A stretch of DNA of 64,000 nt from Bacteroidales bacterium (GTDB lineage: Bacteria > Bacteroidota > Bacteroidia > Bacteroidales > UBA932). Positions 15,501 to 25,611 of the stretch are shown here, piece after piece; positions within the stretch are counted from its first letter, which is position 1, and each line of letters opens with the position of its first letter. Under the pieces are notes generated by a model. The model had not been told where the DNA came from. It was given only the letters and a program-made list of their open reading frames with translations, and did no database searches. The translations under genes and the position numbers were made by a program. Location of the stretch: NCBI GenBank assembly GCA_015060245.1, contig SUYU01000003.1:1-64000 (forward strand). Reading direction: 5' to 3'.

Positions 15501-18500
15501 AGGAGTACAGTTTCCACTTTACCGGCAATCGGGTACCACAGATACCCCTCAACACCGGTATAACCCATCTCCATAAGCAGTTGCATATAACGTTGCACCT
15601 GCTTATGGTATTTTTTGTTGTCGGGAACAAAATCTCCGAACTTATAGTCGGTAACAATTGCAGTGTTTCCCTTTACCATTACCCTGTCGGGCCTCAAAAG
15701 TGTTCCGTCGGGCCTGATGATTGAACACTCCTTCATTACTTTGTACTCATCGGAGAACCAGCCCTTGTCCTCTACAGATTCTACCATCTCCATTACCCTC
15801 TGCCTCATCTGCAGATCTGCTATATTCCCGATATCAGCCTTGGACGATATTCCGGCAAAGAGGTCATGCATAAGAATGCCGTTATCACGCAATGTAAGGC
15901 CTTCATTTATGGAGCCACTCTGCAGTGATGTCCTCAATCTCTTCTGATTCAAAGGATTTGTAAACTGGCTTCCCATAATATAGCCTGCAAAACCATTAGG
16001 CTGCTCTTCAGAAGCCCCAAGTCCTGCACCCGAAACATACTCTTCATACTCAAGAGTGACATCACCCATTTCCACTTCTCCGGTTACAGACTCTATCTCC
16101 ACCCTCTTAAGGCCGCTCTCTTCTGACGGCAACTCTGCGGTCTTCCATCCGCCTGTCACAAACTCATACAGCAGGCGTGAAACGGAATCTCCCCTCAATG
16201 AGCCATCCTTGTTCTCTTCCGGCATTTCCGCTATCACCACAAGTTCCCTGCGCGGACGGGTAAAGGCCACATAGGCTATATTCAGATTATCTACATAAAC
16301 CTCAAGTTTTTCCTGACAATAATCACTCTCAAAGAGAGTATTTTCCAAACGCTTCGAATACTTTACAGGAAGCGGTCCTCCATATCCGAACTCACCGGAA
16401 GCATTGGAACTCCATAAAAGAGGGGCATTTGACTGATTATGATCAAGCGTACATTTGAAATATGGCAATATTACCACTTCAAAGTCAAGACCCTTTGATT
16501 TGTGGATTGTCATTACCTGGAATGCATCCTGACCCTCCGGCGACGAAATTGACTTGTTGCATCCGCTCTCATTCCACCACCTTATGAATCCCGACAATGT
16601 GCTTCCCTCCCTTACCGAATACTCAAGCACAAGATCAAGGAAGGCCTGTATAAAGGTTACATCCGACTGCTGCTCCCTGTTGAGGAAACATCTGACAATC
16701 TCCTCGCACATCTGGTAAAGAGGCATTCCCTTCAGATACTCCATCTGCGTCTGATCCGGCATTCCGTCAAAATTGTCTCCCAGAACTGCAATTACATTCA
16801 ACGGCATGCTCTCCGGATCATCAAGCCACTGAAGTATGATCATAATCCTCATTACCGCAGCCGATGATGAGATCATCAGAGAATCTGCAGAGACCACCCT
16901 GTACGAAGGATCGGCCTCCATAAGCACTCTCGCAACGCGTGCCCCCTCCTTGTTGTTCCTTACAAGTATACCTATATCCTTCTGACGGTATCCACCATCA
17001 AGCAAGCGCCTTACATTCCGCAAAAGATGCTCTCCTACTACAGAATGGTATGAAAGGTAATCCTCCTCACCGGCAACCTGGCCGGCGGCAATCTCCTTTA
17101 TTGCAGACTTGCTGATGAAAGTTACCCTTACCTGTCCGCCATCGAGGCTCTTTGGCGAAGCATTCTGTGCAAAATTGCTGTATATCATAGGGATCTGTCG
17201 GGCCCACTGATTTATTGATTCTGAAGCAGCGCCGTTTGCAAAGAGTTCTGCGGCACCTGCGGCTGCGGCTTCAAAAAAAGTATTGTTGAAACTAATGATG
17301 TTCTTTGCACTCCTCCAGTTCTCCTTCAGCGGGTGCGAATCCACCTGATTGGGAAAGTTTGCATCAACTCCCTTTTGAAGAATGGTCCAGTCAGAGTTCC
17401 TGAACCTGTAGATGCTCTGCTTTATATCCCCTACAATGAGGTTTTTGTCACCATTGGCAATGCTGTTGGCCAAAAGAGGCACAAAGTTGTTCCACTGCAT
17501 GATGGATGTATCCTGGAACTCGTCAAGCATGAAGTTGTCAATCCAGGTCCCGACCCGTTCATATATGAATGGTGTATCACTGCCGTCAATTATACGCGAA
17601 AGAAGTTCTGTTGTCTCCGAAAGAAGCACCACATTCTTCTCCTTGCAGTAATCCAGTATGTATGAATATACCCTTCCAAGAATTGCCAGACTGTTTATGT
17701 TTTTCTTTACAAGCAGGGCAGTTCTATATTTTATGAACTCTTTTTCATGGAGTTGGATAAACTCTCCTATAATATCGTTCAATCCTGCATCATAAGCCTG
17801 TTCATACAGGTATGCCTGCTTTGCCTTTGACTTTGGATACCATAGGTCAACGTTATCATGGAAATCGTAAAACTTGCTGTTCAGAGGCGAATCAAACTTT
17901 TCGCCTTCAGCCAGGGCACTGAATATATTGAAAGGGCTTTTTTTGCCGTTCCAGAAATCGGCACATTCAAGTCCGCACTCCTTCATAACAGCCAAAGCCG
18001 CCGTTCCGATTTGCCCGCAACTCTCCTCAAAACTGCCGACTACAGAGTTTATGCTCTCCTTGAGGCCACTTACAACAGTTATCGCCTCATCTGCGCCAAG
18101 TGCGGCTCCAGTGCTCTTTACCTTGAACTTTTCAGTAAAGAGTTCCTTTGACAGTTTCAAAATATTGTCCTGTATCTTCCAACTCTCCCCGCTCTCAATC
18201 TGGTCCAGCGAGAACTCTATGAGCCACTCAAGCAATTTCCCGTTCTCGCTCTTGTCAAGATCCGAAAACATATTGTCCACAGCATTGGAGAGCACCAACT
18301 GTGCATCAAGTTCAACACTGTATGTCATCATACGTCCCAACTCCCTCGCAAATGCCCTCATTACGCTCTGGAAGAACTTGTCTATTGTGCTTACAGAAAA
18401 GGCCGGGTAATCGTGCAGTATCTTCACAAGCACACTTCTGGCCCTCTCCTTCTGCGGGCACGACGGGTCTGAAGCCATTTTGTGGAGTTCCTTGAGAATC

Positions 18501-18661
18501 CTCTGCTTCATCTCATCAGTTGCCTTGTTGGTAAAGGTAACTGCCAATACATGCTTGTAGGCCTCATAATCCTCAAGAATGAGTTTTATGTAATCCTGGG
18601 TAAGGGTATGAGTCTTGCCGGCACCGGCAGACGCTTTGTAGAGTGTTATGAACTTCTCCAT
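15497..18661 (-). CDS. addA: AddA/RecB-type UvrD helicase with C-terminal nuclease
   Basis: 1054 aa from the methionine of MEKFITLYKASAG. An upstream ATG at 18697 would overlap the AddB gene by 34 nt, and homologues begin at the chosen point. Walker A is ASAGAGKTHTL at residues 10-20. Other helicase motifs are AVTFTNKATDEM, MLDEFQDTS, VGDIKQSIYRFRNSD, and VMTIHKSKGLDFEVVILP, with IAYVAFTRPRREL near the end. A C-terminal PD-(D/E)XK motif reads IVTDYKFGDFV. With its partner it processes double-strand DNA ends for recombination. The product was assigned from motifs; RecB-like naming is equally possible. Confidence 0.85.
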   Translation of the reverse strand: MEKFITLYKASAGAGKTHTLTQDYIKLILEDYEAYKHVLAVTFTNKATDEMKQRILKELHKMASDPSCPQKERARSVLVKILHDYPAFSVSTIDKFFQSVMRAFARELGRMMTYSVELDAQLVLSNAVDNMFSDLDKSENGKLLEWLIEFSLDQIESGESWKIQDNILKLSKELFTEKFKVKSTGAALGADEAITVVSGLKESINSVVGSFEESCGQIGTAALAVMKECGLECADFWNGKKSPFNIFSALAEGEKFDSPLNSKFYDFHDNVDLWYPKSKAKQAYLYEQAYDAGLNDIIGEFIQLHEKEFIKYRTALLVKKNINSLAILGRVYSYILDYCKEKNVVLLSETTELLSRIIDGSDTPFIYERVGTWIDNFMLDEFQDTSIMQWNNFVPLLANSIANGDKNLIVGDIKQSIYRFRNSDWTILQKGVDANFPNQVDSHPLKENWRSAKNIISFNNTFFEAAAAGAAELFANGAASESINQWARQIPMIYSNFAQNASPKSLDGGQVRVTFISKSAIKEIAAGQVAGEEDYLSYHSVVGEHLLRNVRRLLDGGYRQKDIGILVRNNKEGARVARVLMEADPSYRVVSADSLMISSSAAVMRIMIILQWLDDPESMPLNVIAVLGDNFDGMPDQTQMEYLKGMPLYQMCEEIVRCFLNREQQSDVTFIQAFLDLVLEYSVREGSTLSGFIRWWNESGCNKSISSPEGQDAFQVMTIHKSKGLDFEVVILPYFKCTLDHNQSNAPLLWSSNASGEFGYGGPLPVKYSKRLENTLFESDYCQEKLEVYVDNLNIAYVAFTRPRRELVVIAEMPEENKDGSLRGDSVSRLLYEFVTGGWKTAELPSEESGLKRVEIESVTGEVEMGDVTLEYEEYVSGAGLGASEEQPNGFAGYIMGSQFTNPLNQKRLRTSLQSGSINEGLTLRDNGILMHDLFAGISSKADIGNIADLQMRQRVMEMVESVEDKGWFSDEYKVMKECSIIRPDGTLLRPDRVMVKGNTAIVTDYKFGDFVPDNKKYHKQVQRYMQLLMEMGYTGVEGYLWYPIAGKVETVLL

Positions 18662-18663
18662 TT

Positions 18664-21525
18664 TCACCTCCTGCATATCTGTTTGAAAAGACACCATTCA
18701 CACGACTTGTTCTCCTGTGGGGCCTGCACAAAAGGAACATTCTCATCAAATATCTCCTCCACACACCCCTGGAGTGCCTTCTTGTATGTATCAAGGTTTT
18801 CCCTGCTCAAAGGCTGACTCAATATCTTCTCCTTCTTGAGTTTTGTAACCGGATATATGATCATTTCTATGTTTGAAGAGTCATCCCCGCATACAAATTT
18901 CACACTCTTGCCGCTCTTGAGTTTGAGCACACCCGACTTCCCTGCAAGGGAATCAAGCACCATAGCATAGAGATATACCTGTACATAAGCGTCGTAGCGC
19001 TTCTCCTGTGATCTGTCAAAATAGGACTCTATTGTTTGGCTTCCTGACGGCACCTCAACCTTTCCGGTCTTGTAATCAATTACCCTCAATGATTTTTCAG
19101 TTGAGTCAATCCTGTCTATTACCGCCATGAAACGGACGCTCCGGCCGTTTGAGATCTCAAGTTTTGAATAAAAAGTCTCCTCTCCAGCAATGTAGTTGAA
19201 TGGTGCATGGGTCTTGTCCTCCTCCAATGTTATGAGGACACATTTCCTTATCACCTCCTTTACTATCACGTTACGTCCCGTGATATCTGCAATATTGTTT
19301 TTCCTGAACTTGCTTTCAATAACCTCATCTATCCTTTTTCTGTTCCTGATGATGGAATCCAGCACCTGTGCACTTACAATCTCACCCGCATACTGAGAGT
19401 AGAGTTCCTCCATTGTGTCATGGAATATTGTTCCGAATGTGCCTGACTCTATGCTCTCCTGGATCTCATCCTCCTCACGTATGCCCTTCACATATTGCAG
19501 GTAGAAACGCAACGGACAATCAAGGTAGGCATTGATTGCACTTACCGAGAGACTCTTCTTCCCTTCCGGTGCAATATAAGCCTCATTCATGTATTGCATC
19601 AGTTCGGGTGTCTTTTTAACCTCTATCTTCATTTTATCGCTGTCGGGAAGCGCAGATGCAGATACTGCACTCCTCTCAATAGGAATGTTGTAGTGATACT
19701 CCAATTGCTTTATGAACCGGCTCATCTCGCCGCTCTTCATGCCTTCGGACCTTGTATCGTAGAGCATCCATACTCTCTTTGCCCTATAGATGCTCCGGTA
19801 AAAATGGTATGCCGCAATTGCATCCTGAAGTTCGTAGGTAGGCAATCCGAACCCCACCCTCAAATTGTATGGAATAAATGAATTTGACTGTGACGATGAC
19901 GGGAAGGTACCCTCATTGGCAGAGAGAATTATTATATTCTCAAAATCAAGGGCCCTCACCTCAAGCGAGCCTATGACCTGCAGTCCGGCCAATGGTTCTC
20001 CATTGAACGGTACTGTAATTGAAGAGGTTATCTGGGTCAAAAGTCTTAAGCAGGTCTCCTTGCGCATAGGAATATCAAGTCCTTTCAGCCTCATGACTGC
20101 AAGATAATACCTGTAAATGAACTCCTTGTCAAGTGGAGTTACAAGAAGGTCCAGTTCCTTCAAAATTTCTGCAAGGCAATCCAGCATTGCCGCAGACTCC
20201 TCCGGTACCCTGAAGATTGCTTTGAGCAGGGGAGATTCTAAATCACTTATAAGCGGAGAGTCCAATGGCAGATAGATCAGATTCTCCTTTATGATGGCTG
20301 CCGAGATCTGTGAAGCACCTTCACGTGCATGCTCCTTTATGTAGTTGTTTCTCAAGATATCCAGCACACCCTTATGGTAAAACATTGGTTTGCCGTCCCT
20401 AATCTTGATCCCCTTCTGCAACTGTGCAACGCTGTTTATAAAACCGGTAAGAGGTGTTGCCGAAATTGGATAACCCATAGTGACATTTACCTTGTCATAC
20501 TCCTGTGGTATGGAGTCAAGCACCGGCAAGAGGAGATTTTCATCGGGAAGCACAACTGCACTCCTTATAGGATTGCTCCCGACAAGCCCCTTAAGGATGT
20601 CGGCAGCGACCAATGCCTGCCCTACTCCCGACGGCACTCCTATAGTATATATCTGTGGAAGAGCATGTTCTGACTCTATGGCATACCTTGACGGGAACTC
20701 CTTTACTGCATCGGAAATGAACATTGATGCCTTATTTTCGGGATCTGTCACCATAGGACCGTAATAATCCCAATAGAAATCACCCATAGCCCTATCACGA
20801 AGCCATCTCATCAACTGCCTCTCACACTTGTTTGGAGCATTGAACCCTATAAATACCAAATGGCCGGAACTGCACATTTGAGGGTTTTCTGCCACCTTGC
20901 GGTATATCATGCCCTCATATCCATAGCCGGCCTTCTCAAGTTGGCTTTTGAATGATGTGTAGAGTTCATACATGATGCTCCACAGACGGGAAAAACTCTC
21001 TTTCTTGAAACTCTCCCCTCCGTCAAGGAAACTGCCCCAGAACTTCTCTATTGCCCTGCGCTGTTCAGGCGAAAGGAATGACCAGTCACTGTCGAGTTGC
21101 TTGAGGTCACTAATATTGGTAAAGAGTTGCGAAGCATCTATCAGATACTTGTCTATATCATTGAAATCCGAAATCAGCACGTTGCCCCAATGGACAAATT
21201 CATCAAAACTCTCCTTTGCCATGGCATCGGCCTGTGGCAACTGCGGATACTTCAACTTAATATAATTTCTATACAGAATATACTGTGCCTCTATAGGGTC
21301 TGCCTGCTGCAGGCCGCTTATTGATGCAAACAATTCGCTGATGGTGAGCATTCGTGGGGAGAGAAGAGGTTTGCCGTAAACTTTGCCATACTCCTCACCC
21401 AAATATTTCTGAAAAAAAATCAAGGAACGCCTGTTGGGAAAGACAAAACTCTTTTCCGCAACAGATGTTCCTTCATTCTCAACAAATGCCCTGGCCACCA
21501 GGCGCAAGAACTCTCTTCCGTCCAT
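18664..21525 (-). CDS. addB: AddB-type PD-(D/E)XK nuclease subunit with Fe-S cysteines
   Basis: 953 aa. The C-terminal nuclease reads LRVIDYKTGKVEVP, with a QxxxY-like VQVYLYAMVL downstream. Four cysteines match the AddB iron-sulfur staple: one in SAINAYLDCPLRFYLQYV and three in the C-terminal CEWCLFKQIC (C-x2-C-x5-C). The N terminus is an inactivated helicase fold (KSFVFPNRRSLIFFQKYL), as in AddB. It lies directly upstream of addA and 20 nt after pgi, so the three may be one transcript. Confidence 0.85.
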   Translation of the reverse strand: MDGREFLRLVARAFVENEGTSVAEKSFVFPNRRSLIFFQKYLGEEYGKVYGKPLLSPRMLTISELFASISGLQQADPIEAQYILYRNYIKLKYPQLPQADAMAKESFDEFVHWGNVLISDFNDIDKYLIDASQLFTNISDLKQLDSDWSFLSPEQRRAIEKFWGSFLDGGESFKKESFSRLWSIMYELYTSFKSQLEKAGYGYEGMIYRKVAENPQMCSSGHLVFIGFNAPNKCERQLMRWLRDRAMGDFYWDYYGPMVTDPENKASMFISDAVKEFPSRYAIESEHALPQIYTIGVPSGVGQALVAADILKGLVGSNPIRSAVVLPDENLLLPVLDSIPQEYDKVNVTMGYPISATPLTGFINSVAQLQKGIKIRDGKPMFYHKGVLDILRNNYIKEHAREGASQISAAIIKENLIYLPLDSPLISDLESPLLKAIFRVPEESAAMLDCLAEILKELDLLVTPLDKEFIYRYYLAVMRLKGLDIPMRKETCLRLLTQITSSITVPFNGEPLAGLQVIGSLEVRALDFENIIILSANEGTFPSSSQSNSFIPYNLRVGFGLPTYELQDAIAAYHFYRSIYRAKRVWMLYDTRSEGMKSGEMSRFIKQLEYHYNIPIERSAVSASALPDSDKMKIEVKKTPELMQYMNEAYIAPEGKKSLSVSAINAYLDCPLRFYLQYVKGIREEDEIQESIESGTFGTIFHDTMEELYSQYAGEIVSAQVLDSIIRNRKRIDEVIESKFRKNNIADITGRNVIVKEVIRKCVLITLEEDKTHAPFNYIAGEETFYSKLEISNGRSVRFMAVIDRIDSTEKSLRVIDYKTGKVEVPSGSQTIESYFDRSQEKRYDAYVQVYLYAMVLDSLAGKSGVLKLKSGKSVKFVCGDDSSNIEMIIYPVTKLKKEKILSQPLSRENLDTYKKALQGCVEEIFDENVPFVQAPQENKSCEWCLFKQICRR

Positions 21526-21545
21526 AAGTGTGCCAGTTTATCTCA

Positions 21546-22880
21546 TTATAGGCCCAAACGTGCCTTAATCTCCTTGGATGCAGCCTCATGGCCAGGTTTG
21601 TCAAGAAGAGCAAACATATTCTTCTTGTAGGCCTCAACGCCAGGCTGGTCAAAAGGATTTACTCCCAAAATATATCCGCTTATGCCACATGCAATCTCAA
21701 ACATATAGAAGAGTTCACCCATGTTGTACTCATCTATCCTGTCCATCTCAATCTCAAGATTAGGGACACCACCGTCGGTATGGGCAAGACGTGTACCCAA
21801 CTGGGCCTTCTGGTTGATCTCCTCAACACGTTTTCCTACAAGGAAGTTCAAACCGTCAAGATTCTGGGCATCTGAACCTATCTTTACAGTATGCTTCTGG
21901 TTCTTCACAAGCACATTTGTTTCAAACATGCTTCTCTCACCATCCTGAATATACTGGCCCATTGAGTGAAGGTCTGTACTGAAGTTTACAGATGCAGGGA
22001 AAATTCCCTTGCCATCCTTACCCTCGCTCTCTCCATAAAGTTGCTTCCACCACTCTCCCAAATATTGCAATTTAGGATTATAGTTTACAAGAATCTCAAT
22101 CTTCTTACCCAAAGAGTAGAGTACATTGCGGGCAGCCGCATACTGGATTGCCGGATTCTCATCACTCTTGACTGCACAAGACTTCTGCATTGCCTTTGCC
22201 CCCTCTGCCATTTGCCTGATATCAAAACCAGCCAAAGCAATTGGCAGCAATCCTACAGGAGTAAGTACCGAGAAGCGTCCTCCCACATTGTCAGGAATTA
22301 CAAATGTTGTATAACCCTCCTGTGTTGCCAAAGTTCTCAACGCACCTCTTGCAGCATCTGTTACAGCAACTATTCTCTCGCGTGCAATCTCTTTTCCAAA
22401 CTTGCCCTCAAGGAAATCCTTAAGGAGTCTGAATGCAATTGCAGGCTCTGTTGTTGTTCCAGACTTTGAAATTACAACAATTGCAAAATTCTTGTCCTGA
22501 AGGTACTCCAACAACTCTGCCGCATAATCCTCAGACATGTTATGACCCGCATATACAATTTTTGGATTCTCTGAAGGCATGGCACTTGCAAAGGAGTGTG
22601 ACAAAGCCTCAACTGCACATTTTGTTCCAAGGTAAGATCCGCCTATACCCACAACCACAACAACATCAACCTTGCCTTTCCATCTTGCCACAACCTCGTT
22701 GCAGGAATCAATAAGTTTGTCATCAATCTCACCAGGAAGTGTTACCCAACCCAAAAAATCATTGCCTGCACCGGTGCCATCCAATACTGTATCCAATGCT
22801 GCATAAGCCTTCTCCTTGTACTCGCTATATAAATTCTCCGGAATAAACTCTCCGGCAGCCTTCAAATTAACTGAAATCAT
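21546..22880 (-). CDS. pgi: Glucose-6-phosphate isomerase
   Basis: 444 aa, the short bacterial PGI form. It converts glucose-6-phosphate to fructose-6-phosphate in the cytosol. Signatures: [19 protein letters not shown] at about residue 75, [19 protein letters not shown] (phosphate loop), and [20 protein letters not shown]. The C-terminal active-site helix contains [14 protein letters not shown] with the catalytic lysine. It starts the possible pgi-addB-addA run. Confidence 0.95.
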   Translation of the reverse strand: MISVNLKAAGEFIPENLYSEYKEKAYAALDTVLDGTGAGNDFLGWVTLPGEIDDKLIDSCNEVVARWKGKVDVVVVVGIGGSYLGTKCAVEALSHSFASAMPSENPKIVYAGHNMSEDYAAELLEYLQDKNFAIVVISKSGTTTEPAIAFRLLKDFLEGKFGKEIARERIVAVTDAARGALRTLATQEGYTTFVIPDNVGGRFSVLTPVGLLPIALAGFDIRQMAEGAKAMQKSCAVKSDENPAIQYAAARNVLYSLGKKIEILVNYNPKLQYLGEWWKQLYGESEGKDGKGIFPASVNFSTDLHSMGQYIQDGERSMFETNVLVKNQKHTVKIGSDAQNLDGLNFLVGKRVEEINQKAQLGTRLAHTDGGVPNLEIEMDRIDEYNMGELFYMFEIACGISGYILGVNPFDQPGVEAYKKNMFALLDKPGHEAASKEIKARLGL

Positions 22881-22937
22881 AATATATTGTCTCTTTAATT
22901 AATATTCCTTTAAAATCTCAAAACATTACATGAAGTG

Positions 22938-23951
22938 CTAAAACAATTTGTCCGTAAGTTGCTTTATCACATACGCAGGATATTTGCGTTCATACAAAAT
23001 CATATATACAGCCTCCGCTATAGGCATGTCAATCCTGAACTCCTTGTTTATCTCATTGATGCACTTCGAAGCATAGTAACCCTCTGCCACCATATTCATC
23101 TCGGCCTGCGCACTTATCACAGAATACCCCTTTCCAAGCATATTTCCGAATGTACGGTTGCGGCTGAATTGAGAATAGCCGGTCACAAGCAGATCTCCCA
23201 GATATGCCGATGTGGTAAGAACCCTGTCCTTGTCGGGATGCGTTGCATTAAGGAACTCGGCAATCTCATGGTAAGCATTTGTCATTAACACAGCCATAAA
23301 GTTGTCGCCATAACCAAGGCCATGACATATTCCCGCAGCAATCGCATATATGTTCTTCAATGCTGCAGAGTACTCTACACCGTATATGTCAGTTCCGGGA
23401 GTGGTCTTTATATAGTCACATGCAAATACATCGCACAAGGCTCTGGCAACCTCTGCATGCTTGCTTGTCAAGGTAAGGTAAGAGAGTCTCTCCATTGAGA
23501 CCTCCTCAGCATGACACGGACCGCTTATAACGCCTATCCTGTCAAAAGGTATTTTGTGGTACTGGTTGAAATACTCGGCAACGGTAAGGTTTTTCTCATC
23601 AACAAACCCTTTGATTGCAGAGATTATGAATTTGTTCTCAAGAGAGACCTTGAGGTTTGACATTGTATTCATAAAATAGGCCGACGGCGTACAAAATACT
23701 ATTACATCCGAGTTCTCAACCACCTCATTCAAATCTGTAGTCATATTCAGTCTGTCGGGATCAAGATATACCGACTGCAAATAGAAATGGTTGTGTGCCG
23801 TTTTCTTTATCTTCTCTATCTTCTTCTCATCTCTCAGATACCAGTAGATACTCTCCTGATGGTTCAGCAGCAACTTTATGAGGGCTGTTGCCCAACTGCC
23901 GCTACCCACCATGGCATATCGTAAATTTGGTCTTTCAAAAAATGTTTTCAT
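22938..23951 (-). CDS. gpsA: NAD(P)H-dependent glycerol-3-phosphate dehydrogenase
   Basis: 337 aa. It reduces dihydroxyacetone phosphate to sn-glycerol-3-phosphate for phospholipid synthesis. The N-terminal Rossmann motif is VGSGSWATALIKLL, followed by VFCTPSAYFMNTM. The catalytic region contains EYSAALKNIYAIAAG (active-site Lys) and GYGDNFMAVLMTNAYHE, then NRTFGNMLGKG. It is preceded by a good -7 box on the minus strand at 23981-23988. Confidence 0.95.
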   Translation of the reverse strand: MKTFFERPNLRYAMVGSGSWATALIKLLLNHQESIYWYLRDEKKIEKIKKTAHNHFYLQSVYLDPDRLNMTTDLNEVVENSDVIVFCTPSAYFMNTMSNLKVSLENKFIISAIKGFVDEKNLTVAEYFNQYHKIPFDRIGVISGPCHAEEVSMERLSYLTLTSKHAEVARALCDVFACDYIKTTPGTDIYGVEYSAALKNIYAIAAGICHGLGYGDNFMAVLMTNAYHEIAEFLNATHPDKDRVLTTSAYLGDLLVTGYSQFSRNRTFGNMLGKGYSVISAQAEMNMVAEGYYASKCINEINKEFRIDMPIAEAVYMILYERKYPAYVIKQLTDKLF

Positions 23952-23980
23952 GGCAAGAATCTGTAGTACACATAATACTA

Positions 23981-23988
23981 CAAAGATA
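23981..23988 (-). promoter_or_regulatory. -7 promoter box (TATCTTTG, minus strand) of gpsA
   Basis: The plus-strand caaagata reads TATCTTTG on the minus strand, an exact TAnnTTTG match 30 nt upstream of the gpsA start codon. Confidence 0.6.
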
Positions 23989-24047
23989 ACTTATTATTCC
24001 CATAAAAACGAATTTATTTGTTCAGTGCAAAAGTGTGCAGGAACCCA

Positions 24048-24671
24048 TCAGATAGGGAACCAAACAAATACGGCCACATCCCACAACGCATGTGAAACAA
24101 TCAGGGCACCAAGCCTTTGCGGATAGAGATAATATATAAATCCCCATACTGCACCTGCAACAAGGGCTGCCATTGTAAGCATAAAATTGCACGAAGAGGC
24201 GTGAACCAGTGCATAAATTGCCGTTGTAGCCACAAATCCGGCAATTGCATTCCACCTTCCCGAGAGCCTTTTCTGGACATATCCTCTCCAGAAAACCTCT
24301 TCAGCAGGACCAATTATAAAGAGCATCAGTACAGTAAGAAGCCATGGAGACTCGCCCTCCTTCATACCGTAGATAAGGTCAACTTGAGGACGCGCAAAAT
24401 TGAAAACCATCTGTGAGATCTTGTCACCTGCCCAGAAGACTCCCCATAGAGCCACAGCGATAAAGAGTCCCGCCAGAACATCCGCACCTGTGAATTTGAA
24501 ATCTCTCCACCACCGGCCGCCAAAGAGTGTTGCCAGAGTGACAAGTATCAGCGCAGAAGCAGTCATTGTCCACCAGAAATTGACATATGGTGCCGTAAGC
24601 GGGGAGAACATTACAAACCATAGAATGAATGCCACAACAACGGTAAAGAGTATCTTTTTCATTACAGGCAA
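24048..24671 (-). CDS. CPBP family intramembrane metalloprotease (CAAX/bacteriocin-processing type)
   Basis: 207 aa with about six membrane spans. The ABI/CPBP motifs are present: GPAEEVFWRGYVQKRL (EE-x3-R), ATTAIYALVHASSCNFM (conserved His), and a final GALIVSHALWDVAVF (His/Asp). Such proteins act as Rce1-like glutamate proteases or in bacteriocin self-immunity. Its gene follows the menA-like prenyltransferase by 5 nt, so they are probably one operon. The substrate is unknown. Confidence 0.85.
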   Translation of the reverse strand: MPVMKKILFTVVVAFILWFVMFSPLTAPYVNFWWTMTASALILVTLATLFGGRWWRDFKFTGADVLAGLFIAVALWGVFWAGDKISQMVFNFARPQVDLIYGMKEGESPWLLTVLMLFIIGPAEEVFWRGYVQKRLSGRWNAIAGFVATTAIYALVHASSCNFMLTMAALVAGAVWGFIYYLYPQRLGALIVSHALWDVAVFVWFPI

Positions 24672-24676
24672 GGAGG

Positions 24677-25591
24677 TTAGAATATAGGATTGTCGGCAAG
24701 GAAGCCTGATATCAGGAATGACACAGAGAGAAGCATGCTGAAAATGAGTTGCAATTGCGCTGTACGCTCATCTACACCCCTCATGGCCTCCATTCCCATT
24801 TGCTGGTACTTCATTGCCATAAGCGCATTGTTCCAGGCTATCTTTACAGCAGAGAATACTATGAGGGATAGAATTGGGAAAATACCTGCGACTGCACATA
24901 CCGCAACAGCCACAAATGGAAAAAGGACCTCAAATGCATAGATGACAGCCGATGCCCTCGCTCCTATTTTCATTGCGAATGTCTCTATTTCCGCACGCCT
25001 GTCCTGATTTGAATCACGCATATTGTTGGAGTGCAGAATTCCTACCGTAATAAGTCCAATAGGGAGTACAAGCCAGCAGGCCTCCCACTGTATGGCACCT
25101 GTAACCACATAAGAGGTTCCCAGAAGCGGCAGCAGCGAGTATGTAAGGAGTATGTCAACATCGCCCAACGCCCTATATTTCAACCATGGGTAAAGAATCG
25201 TAAGAATAAAGCCAGCCAAACCGAAGTAGAGTACCGGCAAACCGGCAACCGCAGCAATCATAAGGCCGGAGAGAACACTTACACCAAGAAGAATAAATGA
25301 GAGTCTCTTTATTTCGCCCAAAGAGAACTCTCCGCTTGTAATTGAGGTGCCGCCTATGGTATCCTCCCGGTCAACACCTTTTTTGTAGTCGTTGTAATCA
25401 CTCCAGGTATTTCCTGCAGCATGGAACAACAATATGGTTACAAGCGTCCATAGGGCCATGAGCCAGTCGGGGCTCTTCTCCAACCCATAAAGATAGGCCG
25501 TACAAACGACAACCGGCATAGCCGATGCCGGAAAAGACCAAGGCCTAGTAGCAATTAACCAGGCCTTTATTGAGTGATTATACACCATCAT
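24677..25591 (-). CDS. menA: UbiA-family prenyltransferase, probable 1,4-dihydroxy-2-naphthoate polyprenyltransferase
   Basis: 304 aa with eight to nine membrane spans. The first aspartate motif is NTWSDYNDYKKGVDRED (NDxxD-like) near residue 63. The second is NNMRDSNQDRRAEI near residue 190. The N terminus KAWLIATRPWSFPASAMPVV is typical of MenA, which makes demethylmenaquinone in the membrane. It lies 20 nt after the Spy-like gene and 5 nt before the CPBP protease. No other men gene lies nearby, so a related prenyltransferase cannot be excluded. Confidence 0.8.
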   Translation of the reverse strand: MMVYNHSIKAWLIATRPWSFPASAMPVVVCTAYLYGLEKSPDWLMALWTLVTILLFHAAGNTWSDYNDYKKGVDREDTIGGTSITSGEFSLGEIKRLSFILLGVSVLSGLMIAAVAGLPVLYFGLAGFILTILYPWLKYRALGDVDILLTYSLLPLLGTSYVVTGAIQWEACWLVLPIGLITVGILHSNNMRDSNQDRRAEIETFAMKIGARASAVIYAFEVLFPFVAVAVCAVAGIFPILSLIVFSAVKIAWNNALMAMKYQQMGMEAMRGVDERTAQLQLIFSMLLSVSFLISGFLADNPIF

Positions 25592-25611
25592 GTCAACGAT
25601 TTAAAAATTAT

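Noticed and set aside
18662..18697. 34-nt overlap between addB and addA as a coupling device
   Set aside because: The conserved start MEKFITLYKASAG lies just after the addB stop, so the overlap comes only from an upstream ATG that is probably not used.
24048..24671. Bacteriocin immunity system
   Set aside because: CPBP motifs alone do not show this; no bacteriocin precursor, ABC exporter or regulator is nearby.
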